Assembly (NCBI RefSeq): GCF_020400585.1
Contig: NZ_JAINVF010000034.1
Span: forward strand, 1 to 59,376
Length of the DNA: 59,376 nucleotides
Source: Streptomyces sp. NK08204
GTDB taxonomy: Bacteria; Actinomycetota; Actinomycetes; Streptomycetales; Streptomycetaceae
Direction: 5' to 3'
The translations under genes were made by a program, and so were the position numbers. Positions 1 to 8,591 of the stretch are shown piece after piece (the stretch's first letter is position 1; every line of letters starts with the position of its first letter). The notes under the pieces are model-generated. The model made no database searches and had not been told where the DNA came from. It saw nothing but the letters and a program-made list of their open reading frames with translations.

Positions 1-38
1 CGGCCACCGTGCTGGCCGCCTTCGTAGCCGCACAGTGA
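1..38 (+). CDS. C-terminal end of an upstream gene (partial)
   Basis: The reading frame whose first full codon is at position 3 encodes eleven residues (ATVLAAFVAAQ) with G/C-rich third positions and ends at TGA 36-38. It is probably the 3' end of a gene lying outside the window. The fragment is too short to assign a family. The next gene starts about 50 bases downstream on the same strand. Confidence 0.35.
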   Translation, partial: ATVLAAFVAAQ

Positions 39-91
39 GTCAGAGCCCGTGTGCTTCGCCTTCTCCACCTACCTCTACCTGGGAGTTCCCT

Positions 92-997
92 ATGTCCACC
101 GCGATCACTTTCTCTGAGTACGGCACGCCCGAGGTGCTGCGGCCGACCGAGGTCGCCCCGCCGGAGGCGGGTCCGGGCCAGGTCCGGATCAAGGTCAAGG
201 CCGCATCCGTGAACCCGCTCGACATGAAGATCCGATCCGGCCTGATGGCCAAGGTCGCCCCCGCGCGCTTCCCGGTGACCCCCGGCCTGGACGCGGCCGG
301 TGTCGTCGAGGCGGTCGGCGAGGGAGCGGATGCGGCCGTGGGGGACGAGGTCCTCGGCGCCACCGTCGGCGGCAGCTACAGCGAGTACGCCCTGCTGGAG
401 CGGCCGGTGGCCAAGCCCGCAGCCCTGTCGTGGGAGGTCGCCGCCTCGCTGGTCACGGTCGGCCAGACCGCGCACCGCGTCCTCGGTCAGCTGGGCGTCG
501 AGGCGGGCCAGACGCTGCTCGTCCACGGCGCGGCCGGCAGCGTCGGCTTCATCGCGGTGCAGCTGGCCGTCGCCCGCGGCATCACCGTCATCGGCACGGT
601 AGGGGAGAAGGACGTCGAGCGCGTCACAGCCCTTGGAGCCACCGCGGTCCACTACGGCGATGGCTGGGTGGAGCGGGTGAAGGCCGCCGCCCCGGGTGGG
701 GTGGACTTCGTATTCGATGCCTCCGGCGCTGGAGTGCTCGCCGACTCCGTCGCCCTGACCGGCGATGCGGCCAAGGTCATCACCATCGCCGACATGTCCG
801 CCCAGCAGCACGGCGTGCGCTTCAGCGCCGGCACCGCCGACCAGGGTGGCCAGGCCCTGCCGGAACTGGTGCAGCTGGCCGCCGACGGACTGCTCACCGT
901 CCCGGTCTGGCGCACCTATTCCCTGGCCGAGGCCGCCCTGGCGCACGCCGACCTGGAGGCCCACCGCAACCAGGGCAAGGCCGTCCTCCTGCCCTGA
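92..997 (+). CDS. NADP-dependent quinone oxidoreductase (zinc-free MDR family)
   Basis: This 301-residue protein has the layout of medium-chain dehydrogenase/reductases of the quinone oxidoreductase (QOR) type. An N-terminal GroES-like domain contains ASVNPLDMKIRSG. A Rossmann domain near residue 145 has the dinucleotide-binding motif HGAAGSVG. The Cys ligands of zinc alcohol dehydrogenases are absent, as expected for QOR enzymes, which reduce quinones or enones with NADPH in the cytoplasm. The ATG at 92 is preferred to an in-frame ATG at 35 because family similarity begins at MSTAITFSEYG and GGGAG lies six bases upstream. It stands alone, with a gene-poor stretch downstream. The substrate cannot be inferred. 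Confidence 0.9.
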   Translation: MSTAITFSEYGTPEVLRPTEVAPPEAGPGQVRIKVKAASVNPLDMKIRSGLMAKVAPARFPVTPGLDAAGVVEAVGEGADAAVGDEVLGATVGGSYSEYALLERPVAKPAALSWEVAASLVTVGQTAHRVLGQLGVEAGQTLLVHGAAGSVGFIAVQLAVARGITVIGTVGEKDVERVTALGATAVHYGDGWVERVKAAAPGGVDFVFDASGAGVLADSVALTGDAAKVITIADMSAQQHGVRFSAGTADQGGQALPELVQLAADGLLTVPVWRTYSLAEAALAHADLEAHRNQGKAVLLP

Positions 998-1473
998 CCC
1001 CCCATGCCGCCGAGCGAAGCGGCTGGGCTGCAGCCAGCCGGTACATCCCCCGGCCGGCTGCGGCCCGCCCCGAACCCCAGGGCCGGGGCACGAGCACACG
1101 ACAGAAGGCCGAACGCGACAGCACGCGCACCCTCCCCACACCCGCACCGCTTATGGCGGACGCGGACCTCGCCGCCGCGGTCGCGTCCTCGGCCAGAAGT
1201 GGAAACGGCATCATCCTCCACACCCTGACCACCAGCCCCGCCGATTCGGTGAACCCCGCACCGCCATCGCCCGCATCAGCGCCAAGATGCGCGCCGACCG
1301 GCTGCGCGAGCTCCTCGACGCCGGCCTCGTCACCGACGACCAGCCCCCACCAGGGCACGCCACCTGCACCCGCACTCCCGACGGCCGGGCTCTGCCGCCC
1401 TTGAAGGAACCAAAGGAACCAAGAGACGAGAGGCAGTCGTCTCCTGAGTGATCAAGCTTGAGGAGAGTGCGCG
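998..1473. other. Intergenic stretch with no convincing gene
   Basis: No frame shows both a credible start and a recognisable domain. A short plus-strand frame near 1280-1450 contains RISAKMRADRLRELLDAGLV and may be the tail of a lost gene. A GAGGAG ribosome-binding sequence just before 1474 belongs to the next gene. Confidence 0.4.
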
Positions 1474-2301
1474 GTGCGGCTCTATATCAGTGCAGACATG
1501 GAGGGCGTCACGGGACTCGTCGACGCCGACGATGTTCAGCCCGGCGGCCGGGACTACGAGCGTGGGCGGCTGATGATGGCGGAGGACGTCAACGCAGCCG
1601 TGCGTGGCGCCATCGCGGCCGGCGCCACCGACATCACCGTCAACGATGCCCATGGCCCGATGCGCAACCTCATGCCCGAGTCCCTGCACCCGGCAGCCCG
1701 CCTCATCCGTGGCAAGCCCAAGCAGATGCTCATGCTGGAAGGCCTCACTCCCGAGCACGACGCTGTGGTCTGTGTCGGTTACCACTCGCGGGCCGGTGCG
1801 CTCGGCGTACTCAGTCACAGCTTTATGGGGCACGAGATCGAAGACATGTGGCTGGACGGCCGGCCTGTGGGTGAGATCGGCCTGGCCCATGCCACCGCGG
1901 CCGCCATCGGCGTTCCGGTGACGGTCCTCACTGGTGACGACTGTGCCTGCGCCGAGATGACGGAATGGGACGCTTCGGTGAGGACCGTGGCCGTGAAGTA
2001 TGCGCGGGACCGGTTCGCGGCAGATCTGCGCCCGGCGGAAGAAGCACGTGCGGCTATCGAGAAAACGGTCGCTGCCGCTCTTTCCACACCGCGGAAGGCT
2101 TCGGCAGTTGGTGGCGCGTCCACCCTCACGGTCCGTTGGCAGTCGGCCTCCGTGGCCTCGACGCTCCTCGGAATCCCAGGGGTCGCCTCGACAGACAGCC
2201 GGACCGTTCAGGCGCAGGGCGCTCTGCCCAGCCTTTATCGGCTGTTCGGTGTGTGGATGCGGGTGGCAGCATCCCTGACCAATCAGCCACCGTACTGCTG
2301 A
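1474..2301 (+). CDS. M55-family zinc D-aminopeptidase (DppA-like)
   Basis: The protein (275 aa) matches M55 peptidases, which remove N-terminal D-amino acids from peptides, for example during peptidoglycan peptide recycling. The N-terminus carries SADMEGVTG with zinc ligands Asp8 and Glu10. His60 in NDAHG, His104 in GYHSRAG and His115 in SHSF match the other metal and catalytic residues known from Bacillus DppA. A Glu near 134 (VGEIGLA) fits the last ligand. The GTG start at 1474 follows a GAGGAG sequence and makes the N-terminus match the family exactly. No peptide transporter genes (dppBCDE) are adjacent, so it appears to be a stand-alone enzyme. The family is confident. The exact peptide substrate is inferred only. 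Confidence 0.92.
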   Translation: MRLYISADMEGVTGLVDADDVQPGGRDYERGRLMMAEDVNAAVRGAIAAGATDITVNDAHGPMRNLMPESLHPAARLIRGKPKQMLMLEGLTPEHDAVVCVGYHSRAGALGVLSHSFMGHEIEDMWLDGRPVGEIGLAHATAAAIGVPVTVLTGDDCACAEMTEWDASVRTVAVKYARDRFAADLRPAEEARAAIEKTVAAALSTPRKASAVGGASTLTVRWQSASVASTLLGIPGVASTDSRTVQAQGALPSLYRLFGVWMRVAASLTNQPPYC

Positions 2302-2798
2302 CCTTCGAGGGTCATGGCTGGGCGGACACCGCGTGCTGCCTCACGGCGGCATGGGCGGGACCGGGCGTCCCGGCCGCGGGGTCGTTGGCCGGGTAGGAGA
2401 AATGTGCGCGGCATTGGCCGATGTCTGTCTCACCCGTGACTATGCGCCGTCACCGACCAGTAGGCCCCCGAGAGTGCTCCTGCCCCGGCGGTCACCTGGC
2501 GACATGGATCTTCGACGGCTTCACCATCTCCACGGCGAAACGGCGAACACTGAAGTCACGGTGGGACTCTCAAGCGCGTACCCCCAGCGCGGACAAGTGG
2601 CCGAAGGACCGCGCCGCCAGGAGACTGTCGATAAGGGGTCTGCCTCACGTCCGACTCACTCCCCTGACCGAACAGGCTGACCAGCGGGTCTCGGATTCGT
2701 GGCCGATCGGCCACCGAGTGGTGACCGGTCGTGACATTCGGATTGCCACGGATTCTGAGATCGACATCGCTGCCATGTGCAGGGGACGGAGCATCGTG
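2302..2798. other. Intergenic region upstream of ku
   Basis: Open frames run through this stretch but none has a family motif or a convincing start. The long frame that continues into ku from 2421 is best read as an upstream extension without coding meaning. AGGGGACGGA at 2781-2790 is the likely ribosome-binding site of ku. Confidence 0.4.
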
Positions 2799-3866
2799 AT
2801 GGCTCGGGCGATCTGGACAGGCGTGATCACGTTCGGGCTGGTGACCGTCCCCGTGGGCCTGTACGCCGCGACGGAAGACCACACGGTCCATTTCCACCAG
2901 TTGCAGCGCGGCACGTCGGACCGGATCCGCAACCGGCGGGTGAACGAGCGTACCGGCGACGAGGTCGACACCAGTGACATCGTCAAGGGCTTCGAGGTCG
3001 ACGAGGGCCAGTACATCGTGGTCGAGCCGGAGGAACTGGACGAGATCGCGCCGGGCCGCTCCCAGACCATCGACATCTCGGATTTCGTCGACCTGGACCG
3101 GATCGAGCCGGTCTACTTCGACCGCCCCTACTACATCGCCCCACGCGGCGAGGAGTACACCAAGGTCTACGAGCTGCTGCGCGCGGCGCTGGCGCAGTCG
3201 AACAAGGTCGGGATAGCCACCTTCGTCATGCGGGGCAAGCAGTACCTGACTGCGCTGCGTGCCGAGGACCAGGTGCTGGTGCTGCAGACGCTGCACTGGG
3301 CCGATGAGGTCCGTGACCCTGGCCAGGAGCTGCCCGAGCTGCCCTCGGACCGGGCGGGGCGCGGCAAGCAGCTGGACATGGCGCTGCAGCTGGTCGACGC
3401 GCTCAGCACCGACTGGGATCCGGCCCGCTATCGCGACACCTACCAGGAGCACGTGCGTGAGCTGATCAGGGCCAGGGCCGAAGGCCAGGAGATCGCCGTG
3501 GCAGAGCAGCCGCCGGAGGCGACCAACGTCGTCGACCTGATGAAGGTCCTCGAGGGAAGCCTGCAGGCCGCCCGGGCCGGCCGCGGCAGCGAGGAGCCGG
3601 CCGCCGGGCGGAAGAGGAGGACGGCGCCGCGCAAGGCAGTCCGGTCTTCAGCAGGCAGGCCGGCGAAGGCGCCGCCGAAGAAGGCCGCGGCGGCATCGGC
3701 CCGCGGCGGTGGCAGCGGCAGGCGGGAGCTGCAGAAGCTGAGCAAGGCGGAGCTGTACCAGCGGGCGAGCGAACAGGACCTGCCGGGCCGGTCGAAGATG
3801 AGCCGCGACGAACTCATCGACGCACTGACCCGCAGCACACGACGCCGCACGAAGAGCTCCGCCTGA
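2799..3866 (+). CDS. ku: Bacterial Ku protein (non-homologous end joining)
   Basis: The start MARAIWTGVITFGLVTVPVG and the following DHTVHFHQL are diagnostic of bacterial Ku, a homodimer that binds DNA ends and recruits ligase LigD. The Ku core spans about residues 1-260. A Lys/Ala/Arg-rich linker follows (about 270-312), then a C-terminal helical module (about 314-346, LSKAELYQRASEQDLPG) resembling the SAP/Rho-N type modules seen at actinobacterial Ku C-termini. The basic tail is expected to contact DNA. The ATG at 2799 gives the canonical N-terminus and has AGGGGACGGA eight bases upstream. No LigD gene is adjacent. Streptomycetes often carry several ku copies, so this may be an accessory one. 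Confidence 0.95.
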   Translation: MARAIWTGVITFGLVTVPVGLYAATEDHTVHFHQLQRGTSDRIRNRRVNERTGDEVDTSDIVKGFEVDEGQYIVVEPEELDEIAPGRSQTIDISDFVDLDRIEPVYFDRPYYIAPRGEEYTKVYELLRAALAQSNKVGIATFVMRGKQYLTALRAEDQVLVLQTLHWADEVRDPGQELPELPSDRAGRGKQLDMALQLVDALSTDWDPARYRDTYQEHVRELIRARAEGQEIAVAEQPPEATNVVDLMKVLEGSLQAARAGRGSEEPAAGRKRRTAPRKAVRSSAGRPAKAPPKKAAAASARGGGSGRRELQKLSKAELYQRASEQDLPGRSKMSRDELIDALTRSTRRRTKSSA

Positions 3867-4345
3867 CCGCCGCCACCGGCCGCGCGTGCCGACGTGCCGC
3901 ATGTTCGGCCCTCATCTCTCCTGCGACGGCGCCGCGCACCACTGGCACAGCGGCGCAAGCCACCAGGCCCGTCAATCCAGGCACCGGCCCGTACAGCCGG
4001 ACGACAAGGAGTCCTGGGTAAGCCTGACGACGACGCGACTGACGGGCGGCCCCTCAGCACCCGACCCGCTCGAGCGCTGTCATGGCGGCCGGATGGCAGG
4101 CCCGGCGTCCGGCTCCCGTGGGGTGCCCCTGCGGCGGTGTGCCCGGAGCGCGGAAGGAGGAGGAATCGGGGCGGGAGGAGAAGGAGTCGGGCCGGCCGTC
4201 GACCTCGTCGTGGGGGAACCACTCCTTCGTTGGCCGGGGCCGGTCGGCCGGCTGTCTGCGCGGGCTGTTCGAGATGAGCCACACGAGATGAGAGGGCCAA
4301 GTATGTCCAGGTCCCCGACCTGCAGCAACGATCAACGGGTGCGGG
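3867..4345. other. Convergent intergenic region between ku and the YihY gene
   Basis: Both flanking genes end into this stretch. Overlapping open frames occur on both strands, but none carries a motif or a plausible translation start. No clear stem-loop followed by a T-run was found by eye. Confidence 0.4.
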
Positions 4346-5410
4346 TCACACACCACCCATGCGGCGTCGGTCCTTCTCGTCCCACTTCCGGGTGTCGCGG
4401 GGCTGGGTGTACGGCTCGGCCTCGGGCGGCAAGCCGCCGGCGATCGCCCGCTGGCGTATGGTCTCGGCGTCGAACTCCAGGCCCAGCAGGATGGCGAGGT
4501 TGGTGATCCACAGCCAGAGGAGGAAGACGATGACGCCGGCCATGGTGCCGTAGGTCTTGTTGTAGGAGGCGAAGCCGGCGACGTAGAACGCGAAGGCGGC
4601 AGAGGCGATCATCCAGATCACCAGGGCGAGGAGGCTGCCCGGGGTGATCCACCTGAAGCCTTTCACTCTGGCGTTCGGACTGGCCCAGTACAGGATCGCG
4701 ATCATGAGGGCGACCAGGACGACCAGGACGGGCCACTTGGCGATCGACCACACCGTCAGGGCTGTGTCCCCGATGCCCAGCGCGGTACCGACCTGACGGG
4801 CCAGGCCGCCGGTGAACACCACGATCAGTGCCGTGACCACCGCCAGCACCATCAGCACGACCGTCACCCCGATCCGCACCGGAAGGATCTTCCATACCGG
4901 ACGTCCCTCCGGCATGTCGTAAACGGCGTTGGCCGCGCGGATGAACGCGGCCACATAGCCGGAGGCTGACCACACCGCCAACGCAATCCCGACGATCGCC
5001 ATGATGGAGCCGATGCCGGCGTTGTTCTGCAACTGCTCTACAGCCCGGGTGATGATGTCCCGGGCCGAGCCGGGGGCGAGCTTCTTGAGGTTGGCCAGCA
5101 CCGAGTCGGTCGCCGACTTGCCGGTGACGCCCAGCAGGGACACGAGCACCAGCAGGGCCGGGAACAGCGACAGGACCCCGTAGTACGTCAGGGCCGCCGC
5201 GCGGTCGGTCAGCTCATCGTCCTTGAACTCCCCAAGCGCGCCCCTGAGCACGGCACCCCAGACCCGTCTGGGCAGCTTCGTCGGTGTGTCCGGTGCCTGA
5301 CGCTCCACATCGGGTCCGGGCCCGATCTCCTCGGGCGTGGGCACCTCGCGGGCCTGGGCCTCGTCGCTGCCGTGGTGCGTTTTCCGACCTGGAAGATGTG
5401 GCTTCGCCAT
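4346..5410 (-). CDS. YihY/BrkB-family integral membrane protein
   Basis: A hydrophilic N-terminus of about 70 residues is followed by ELTDRAAALTYYGVLSLFPA, the characteristic start of the YihY/virulence factor BrkB domain. About six hydrophobic helices follow, and the last cytoplasmic-side segment contains LEFDAETIRQRAIAGGLPPEAEP. The family was once mislabelled RNase BN and its biochemical role is unsettled. It acts in the cytoplasmic membrane. The start at 5410 (MAKPHLPGRK) gives 354 residues. An in-frame start at 5539 would add 43 residues without family similarity. The gene is transcribed in the same direction as the tetR-type gene upstream, but a gap of about 165 bases argues for separate promoters. 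Confidence 0.88.
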   Translation of the reverse strand: MAKPHLPGRKTHHGSDEAQAREVPTPEEIGPGPDVERQAPDTPTKLPRRVWGAVLRGALGEFKDDELTDRAAALTYYGVLSLFPALLVLVSLLGVTGKSATDSVLANLKKLAPGSARDIITRAVEQLQNNAGIGSIMAIVGIALAVWSASGYVAAFIRAANAVYDMPEGRPVWKILPVRIGVTVVLMVLAVVTALIVVFTGGLARQVGTALGIGDTALTVWSIAKWPVLVVLVALMIAILYWASPNARVKGFRWITPGSLLALVIWMIASAAFAFYVAGFASYNKTYGTMAGVIVFLLWLWITNLAILLGLEFDAETIRQRAIAGGLPPEAEPYTQPRDTRKWDEKDRRRMGGV

Positions 5411-5575
5411 ACCGCCCGGGTAACCCTTGAGGTCCCCACCTAAGCCATCAGCGCCCCGAAACGCGCCCGTCGGCCCCGCGCTGGCAGAACTGTTGCCACT
5501 GTCCTGCAACGACATCCAGCGCCTGCTCATCGCGCTCATCGTCCGGCCTGTTCACGATGCGGCCCACCGGCTTCT

Positions 5576-6265
5576 CTAGTCGCGTCCCTGGTTGGGCCCT
5601 TGGTCGCGCCTCCGGCTGTGCTCCTCCCCGCTGCCGCGTCCGTGTCCCTGCGCGTCGGCAGGGTTGTCGCGGAAGATCCGGTCCAGATGGTGGTCGAGGA
5701 CTGCGGCGGCCGACTCCGGGCTGCGCTGGCCGACGAGGATGCTGGTGCCGAGTCCGGCGGACACGGCGAGCAGGCCGACAGCTTCCAGCCGTGCGTCCAC
5801 ACCAGGCTGAATGAGACGGCTCTCCTCTGCCTGCCGGAGAAGTTCGACGAGGGCGCTCTCGGCCGCATCGGGGTTCTTGATGAAGGGCTGGGCGGCGAGC
5901 GCCTCGTCGGTCACGGACAGAACGGCGTATGAGGTGTAGACGAGGTGGAAGGTGCGGCTCTCCTCGTCGGTCGGCAATGCCGCCATCAGCATCGCCTCGA
6001 TCATCGCGCGCGGCCCCGGATCGTGGCCGGCGGCCCGAAGCCGGGCGGTGACGCGGCGCCCGAATCTCTCGGCCAGATGCTGCAGCCCGTAGAGCAGCAG
6101 CTTCTCTTTGGTCTGGAAGTAGTACTGCACCAGCCGCAGTGAGATCCCCGCCTCCGCTGCCACATCGCGCATACCCACGGCGTGCAGTCCCCGTCGCGCC
6201 GCCACCCGAAGGAGCGCCTCGGCGATCTGGCTACGCCGCTCCGCATGGTCCACGCGCTTGGGCAT
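5576..6265 (-). CDS. TetR-family transcriptional regulator
   Basis: The 229-residue protein has an N-terminal helix-turn-helix (about residues 32-50, MRDVAAEAGISLRLVQYYF) with the TetR-type F-x-TKEKLL helix after it. A ligand-binding domain follows (LPTDEESRTFHLVYTSYAVLS). Such proteins act as dimeric repressors released by a small molecule. The start at 6265 gives the normal family length. Longer in-frame extensions would run across the operator. The gene is divergent from an alpha/beta hydrolase at 6385, and a 32-bp palindrome lies between them. It therefore probably represses both itself and the hydrolase. The inducer is unknown but may be a hydrolase substrate. Confidence 0.9.
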   Translation of the reverse strand: MPKRVDHAERRSQIAEALLRVAARRGLHAVGMRDVAAEAGISLRLVQYYFQTKEKLLLYGLQHLAERFGRRVTARLRAAGHDPGPRAMIEAMLMAALPTDEESRTFHLVYTSYAVLSVTDEALAAQPFIKNPDAAESALVELLRQAEESRLIQPGVDARLEAVGLLAVSAGLGTSILVGQRSPESAAAVLDHHLDRIFRDNPADAQGHGRGSGEEHSRRRDQGPNQGRD

Positions 6266-6311
6266 CGACCGCTCCTCCGCTCGCTGATTCCACTGGCCGG
6301 GTGCTCCCGTC

Positions 6312-6343
6312 CACCTTGATGATACAGCCGTATCATCAAGGTG
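6312..6343. promoter_or_regulatory. 32-bp palindromic operator between tetR-type gene and hydrolase
   Basis: Two perfect 14-base arms (6312-6325, CACCTTGATGATAC, and 6330-6343) are inverted repeats separated by AGCC. The site is 46 bases upstream of the regulator start and 41 bases upstream of the hydrolase start. This is where a dimeric TetR protein would block both promoters. A partial half-site repeat (GTGATAC) follows at about 6341-6347. Confidence 0.8.
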
Positions 6344-6384
6344 ATACGTTCGTACCATAAAGAATCGACACCCCGGAGGTGGCC

Positions 6385-7296
6385 GTGTCCCAGACCGAGA
6401 CCCGCACCCAGGCCGATGTCGGCCGCTATGTGAGCGATACCTGGCGCGAGCGCTACTTCGCGGCCTGCGATGCGGTGTACGCGCTGGGAGCGTCCGCTCA
6501 CGCGGAAACGGACGTGGAGACATCCTTCGGCACCACGCACGTCTACATGTACGGCCCCACGGACCCGGTCGCCCAGTCACGTACCCCCGTCGTCCTGGTG
6601 CACGGAGCGGGCTCCTGCTCTGCCATGTGGTACCCCAACACTCCCGCACTCAGCGCCGCCCGCCCGGTCTACGCGATCGACACCCCGGGTGATCCCGGAC
6701 GCAGCGTCCAGCGCGAAGCCATCCATCAACCCGAACGCGCCGCACAGTGGCTGGACGAGACACTCGCCGCGCTCGGACTCGAACGCGTGCACCTGGTCGG
6801 CTCCTCCTATGGCGGATGGCTCGCCCTGAACCAAGCGCACCGCAGGCCTGACCGCCTCGCCTCGGTCACACTCCTCGACCCCGGCGGCCTGGAGAAGGTG
6901 GGTCTGCGCTTCTTCGTCTGGATCTTCGTCAGCCTGTTCGCGACCTTCGCACCCAAGGCACTGCGCCCACGACTGGCGGCGTGGCTGGAACAGCCGGTCC
7001 TCATCGTGCCGGAGCTACGCACCATGGTCAGGCTGGGTGTGCGCGCCTACCGCATACGCCGTCCCGCCCCACTGCCGCTGTCCGAGGACGAACTGTCCAC
7101 CATCCGCACCCCGCTGTACCTGTTGCTCGGCAAGCGAAGCCTCCTCGTGCACCCGCACAGGCAAGTCGAGCGCGTCCCACGCCTGATAGCAGGCGCCCGA
7201 GCCGAAATCATCTCCAACACCGGCCACGGACCCCAGATCGACCACGCGGACGCGGTCAACCGCCGGATGCTGAGCTTCATGGACTCCCTCGACTGA
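6385..7296 (+). CDS. Alpha/beta-fold hydrolase
   Basis: This 303-residue protein shows the alpha/beta hydrolase order. An oxyanion-hole HGAGS sits at residues 73-77, and the nucleophile elbow GSSYG holds Ser141. A late NTGHGPQIDH supplies the likely catalytic His. The acid is probably in the LLLGKRSLL strand region. The class hydrolyses esters, lactones or related bonds. No signal peptide is seen, so it is cytoplasmic. The GTG at 6385 is preferred over the GTG at 6379 because GGAGG at 6375-6379 then has normal spacing. It is divergent from and probably controlled by the TetR regulator at 5576-6265. The substrate is unknown. Confidence 0.88.
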   Translation: MSQTETRTQADVGRYVSDTWRERYFAACDAVYALGASAHAETDVETSFGTTHVYMYGPTDPVAQSRTPVVLVHGAGSCSAMWYPNTPALSAARPVYAIDTPGDPGRSVQREAIHQPERAAQWLDETLAALGLERVHLVGSSYGGWLALNQAHRRPDRLASVTLLDPGGLEKVGLRFFVWIFVSLFATFAPKALRPRLAAWLEQPVLIVPELRTMVRLGVRAYRIRRPAPLPLSEDELSTIRTPLYLLLGKRSLLVHPHRQVERVPRLIAGARAEIISNTGHGPQIDHADAVNRRMLSFMDSLD

Positions 7297-7664
7297 CAGC
7301 CCCCGCATCCGACGGGCCCGGGGGGACGGCTCGGTCTGAGGGATGACACGGGTCGGTCGAGACAAGGGGCGGACCGGGCGGCAACACGGGCGCCGCTCCG
7401 AGCCCGTCCGCGCTGCTTGTCGTCACCGGCGAGGCCCGCTTCTACGCGCCGGCAGTGGCACCCGTCCGGGAAGAGCTGTGTGCGGAAATCGGGCGCGCGG
7501 CCCAGCCGGAGCGGTGCGTCGAGATGGGGTTGGAGAACCAGGGACACCACTGGCTTCCGACACCGGGACCCGAGTCACCGCAATGGGCCTCCCACAGTGA
7601 AAACGTGGCTGTAACGTCAGCCGCGAACCCTCGCAGAGAGGGTCATCAGAGCAGGGGGAGGACT
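7297..7664. other. Intergenic region upstream of the Tat-exported protein
   Basis: No frame shows a domain. The last 20 bases hold a strong ribosome-binding sequence (GGGGGAG at 7654-7660) for the gene starting at 7665. No promoter could be assigned with confidence. Confidence 0.4.
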
Positions 7665-8042
7665 GTGTCAGACATTTCCCGGCGAGCACTCCTGGGTGCC
7701 ACCGGCGCAGTTGCCGCATCGACACTTCTCACGGCAACCGGAACAGCACAGGCCGCCGATACCGCGGGCGGCAAGGACCTGAACACACCACACACCACCT
7801 CGAAGGAGGCCGAGACACTCATGGCCAGTGGCAGCCAGACCCTCAAGTACGTGGCTTACATCTCGAGTCCCGACATGGAGGTGCTGAACGACGCGACGTT
7901 CGGCGTCGGTGCCGACCCCGCCGACATGTGGGCGTATCTCGACGATGCCACGGCACGCCTCCAGGAGAAATATCCCTCGTACTCCTTCACCCCCCGTCTC
8001 GTCCGGTACGACCAGGTCACCACCGAGATATCGCACCCGTAA
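7665..8042 (+). CDS. Small secreted protein with a twin-arginine signal
   Basis: The 125-residue product begins with SDISRRALLGATG followed by an Ala-rich hydrophobic stretch ending TGTAQAAD. This is a typical Tat signal peptide with a probable cleavage after AQA. The mature part is only about 90 residues and is not recognised. It contains KYVAYISSPDMEVLNDATFG and ends acidic to neutral. The Tat route implies that it folds, perhaps with a cofactor, before export. The GTG at 7665 has GGGGGAG four bases upstream. A perfect 13-bp hairpin lies nine bases after the stop codon, so this looks like a single-gene transcription unit. Confidence 0.75.
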   Translation: MSDISRRALLGATGAVAASTLLTATGTAQAADTAGGKDLNTPHTTSKEAETLMASGSQTLKYVAYISSPDMEVLNDATFGVGADPADMWAYLDDATARLQEKYPSYSFTPRLVRYDQVTTEISHP

Positions 8043-8050
8043 CGCACACT

Positions 8051-8082
8051 GCGCCGGCCCGGCCCCCCAGCCGGGCCGGCGC
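8051..8082 (+). terminator. Rho-independent-type hairpin after the Tat-exported protein gene
   Basis: GCGCCGGCCCGGC at 8051-8063 pairs perfectly with 8070-8082 across a six-base loop. It begins eight bases after the stop codon. There is no long T-run, which is usual for terminators in high-G+C actinomycetes. Confidence 0.75.
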
Positions 8083-8180
8083 ATCCCCTTCCCCCCGGTT
8101 CCGGGCCTGCCCATGGCGCGCCACCTGGTAGAGGCAGGCAAGCCCCATGTCTCTCGCGTCATGTGTGACAGGACGCCAAC

Positions 8181-8219
8181 GGGCCCCGGACCTGTCAGCG
8201 GGCGGTGGTCCCGGGGCCC
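8181..8219 (-). terminator. Hairpin at the 3' end of the gene at 8241-8591
   Basis: GGGCCCCGG at 8181-8189 pairs with CCGGGGCCC at 8211-8219 across a 21-base loop. It sits about 20 bases past the stop codon of the minus-strand gene. It could serve as a bidirectional stop between two convergent genes. Confidence 0.5.
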
Positions 8220-8240
8220 TCGTGCGGTGTGGGGCAGATG

Positions 8241-8591
8241 TCAGGTGATGTCCAGCAGGACAGTGGTCACGAACGCCTCCGCCTGAGTCTCCGACCACTT
8301 CCCGAACGGCACGCTGGCCTGAGTCAGGGAGTGCCGCAGGCAAAGCGCAGCATCTTTCAGGGGCACGGGCTGGCGGTCACCTTCGTCCGCTGCGTCCTGC
8401 AGGGCGTGACGGGCCACGTACACGGCCGTCTCGGGGCTCTCGGAGTGAACCCACTTCAGTGCTGTGATCACGTCCACGTAGAGATCAGACCAGCGCAGAT
8501 TGTCCGCGCCGAATTGCTGGGCATGGTGGCGCAGGTTGAGCGCCAGAGCATGGCGTATGGCGCCGGTCACGCCCGAAGGGAAGTTGCTCAC
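8241..8591 (-). CDS. Conserved-looking hypothetical protein, 116 aa
   Basis: The family is not recognised. The protein is predicted to be soluble and mostly helical. It contains RHALALNLRHHAQQFG near the N-terminus and KDAALCLRHSLTQASVPFG in the C-terminal half. No signal peptide or membrane segment is seen. Third codon positions are strongly G/C, supporting real coding. The GTG start at 8591 has GGAG four bases upstream. It is convergent with the Tat-exported protein gene and stands alone on its strand. Confidence 0.65.
   Translation of the reverse strand: MSNFPSGVTGAIRHALALNLRHHAQQFGADNLRWSDLYVDVITALKWVHSESPETAVYVARHALQDAADEGDRQPVPLKDAALCLRHSLTQASVPFGKWSETQAEAFVTTVLLDIT

Noticed and set aside
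430..1404. A long plus-strand frame overlapping the quinone oxidoreductase gene
   Set aside because: It is Arg/Gly/Pro-rich in the manner of out-of-frame reading of high-G+C DNA, has no motif, and overlaps a gene with clear family signatures.
5001..5183. Short plus-strand frame inside the YihY gene
   Set aside because: It is antisense to transmembrane segments of the YihY protein, with no start signal or motif.
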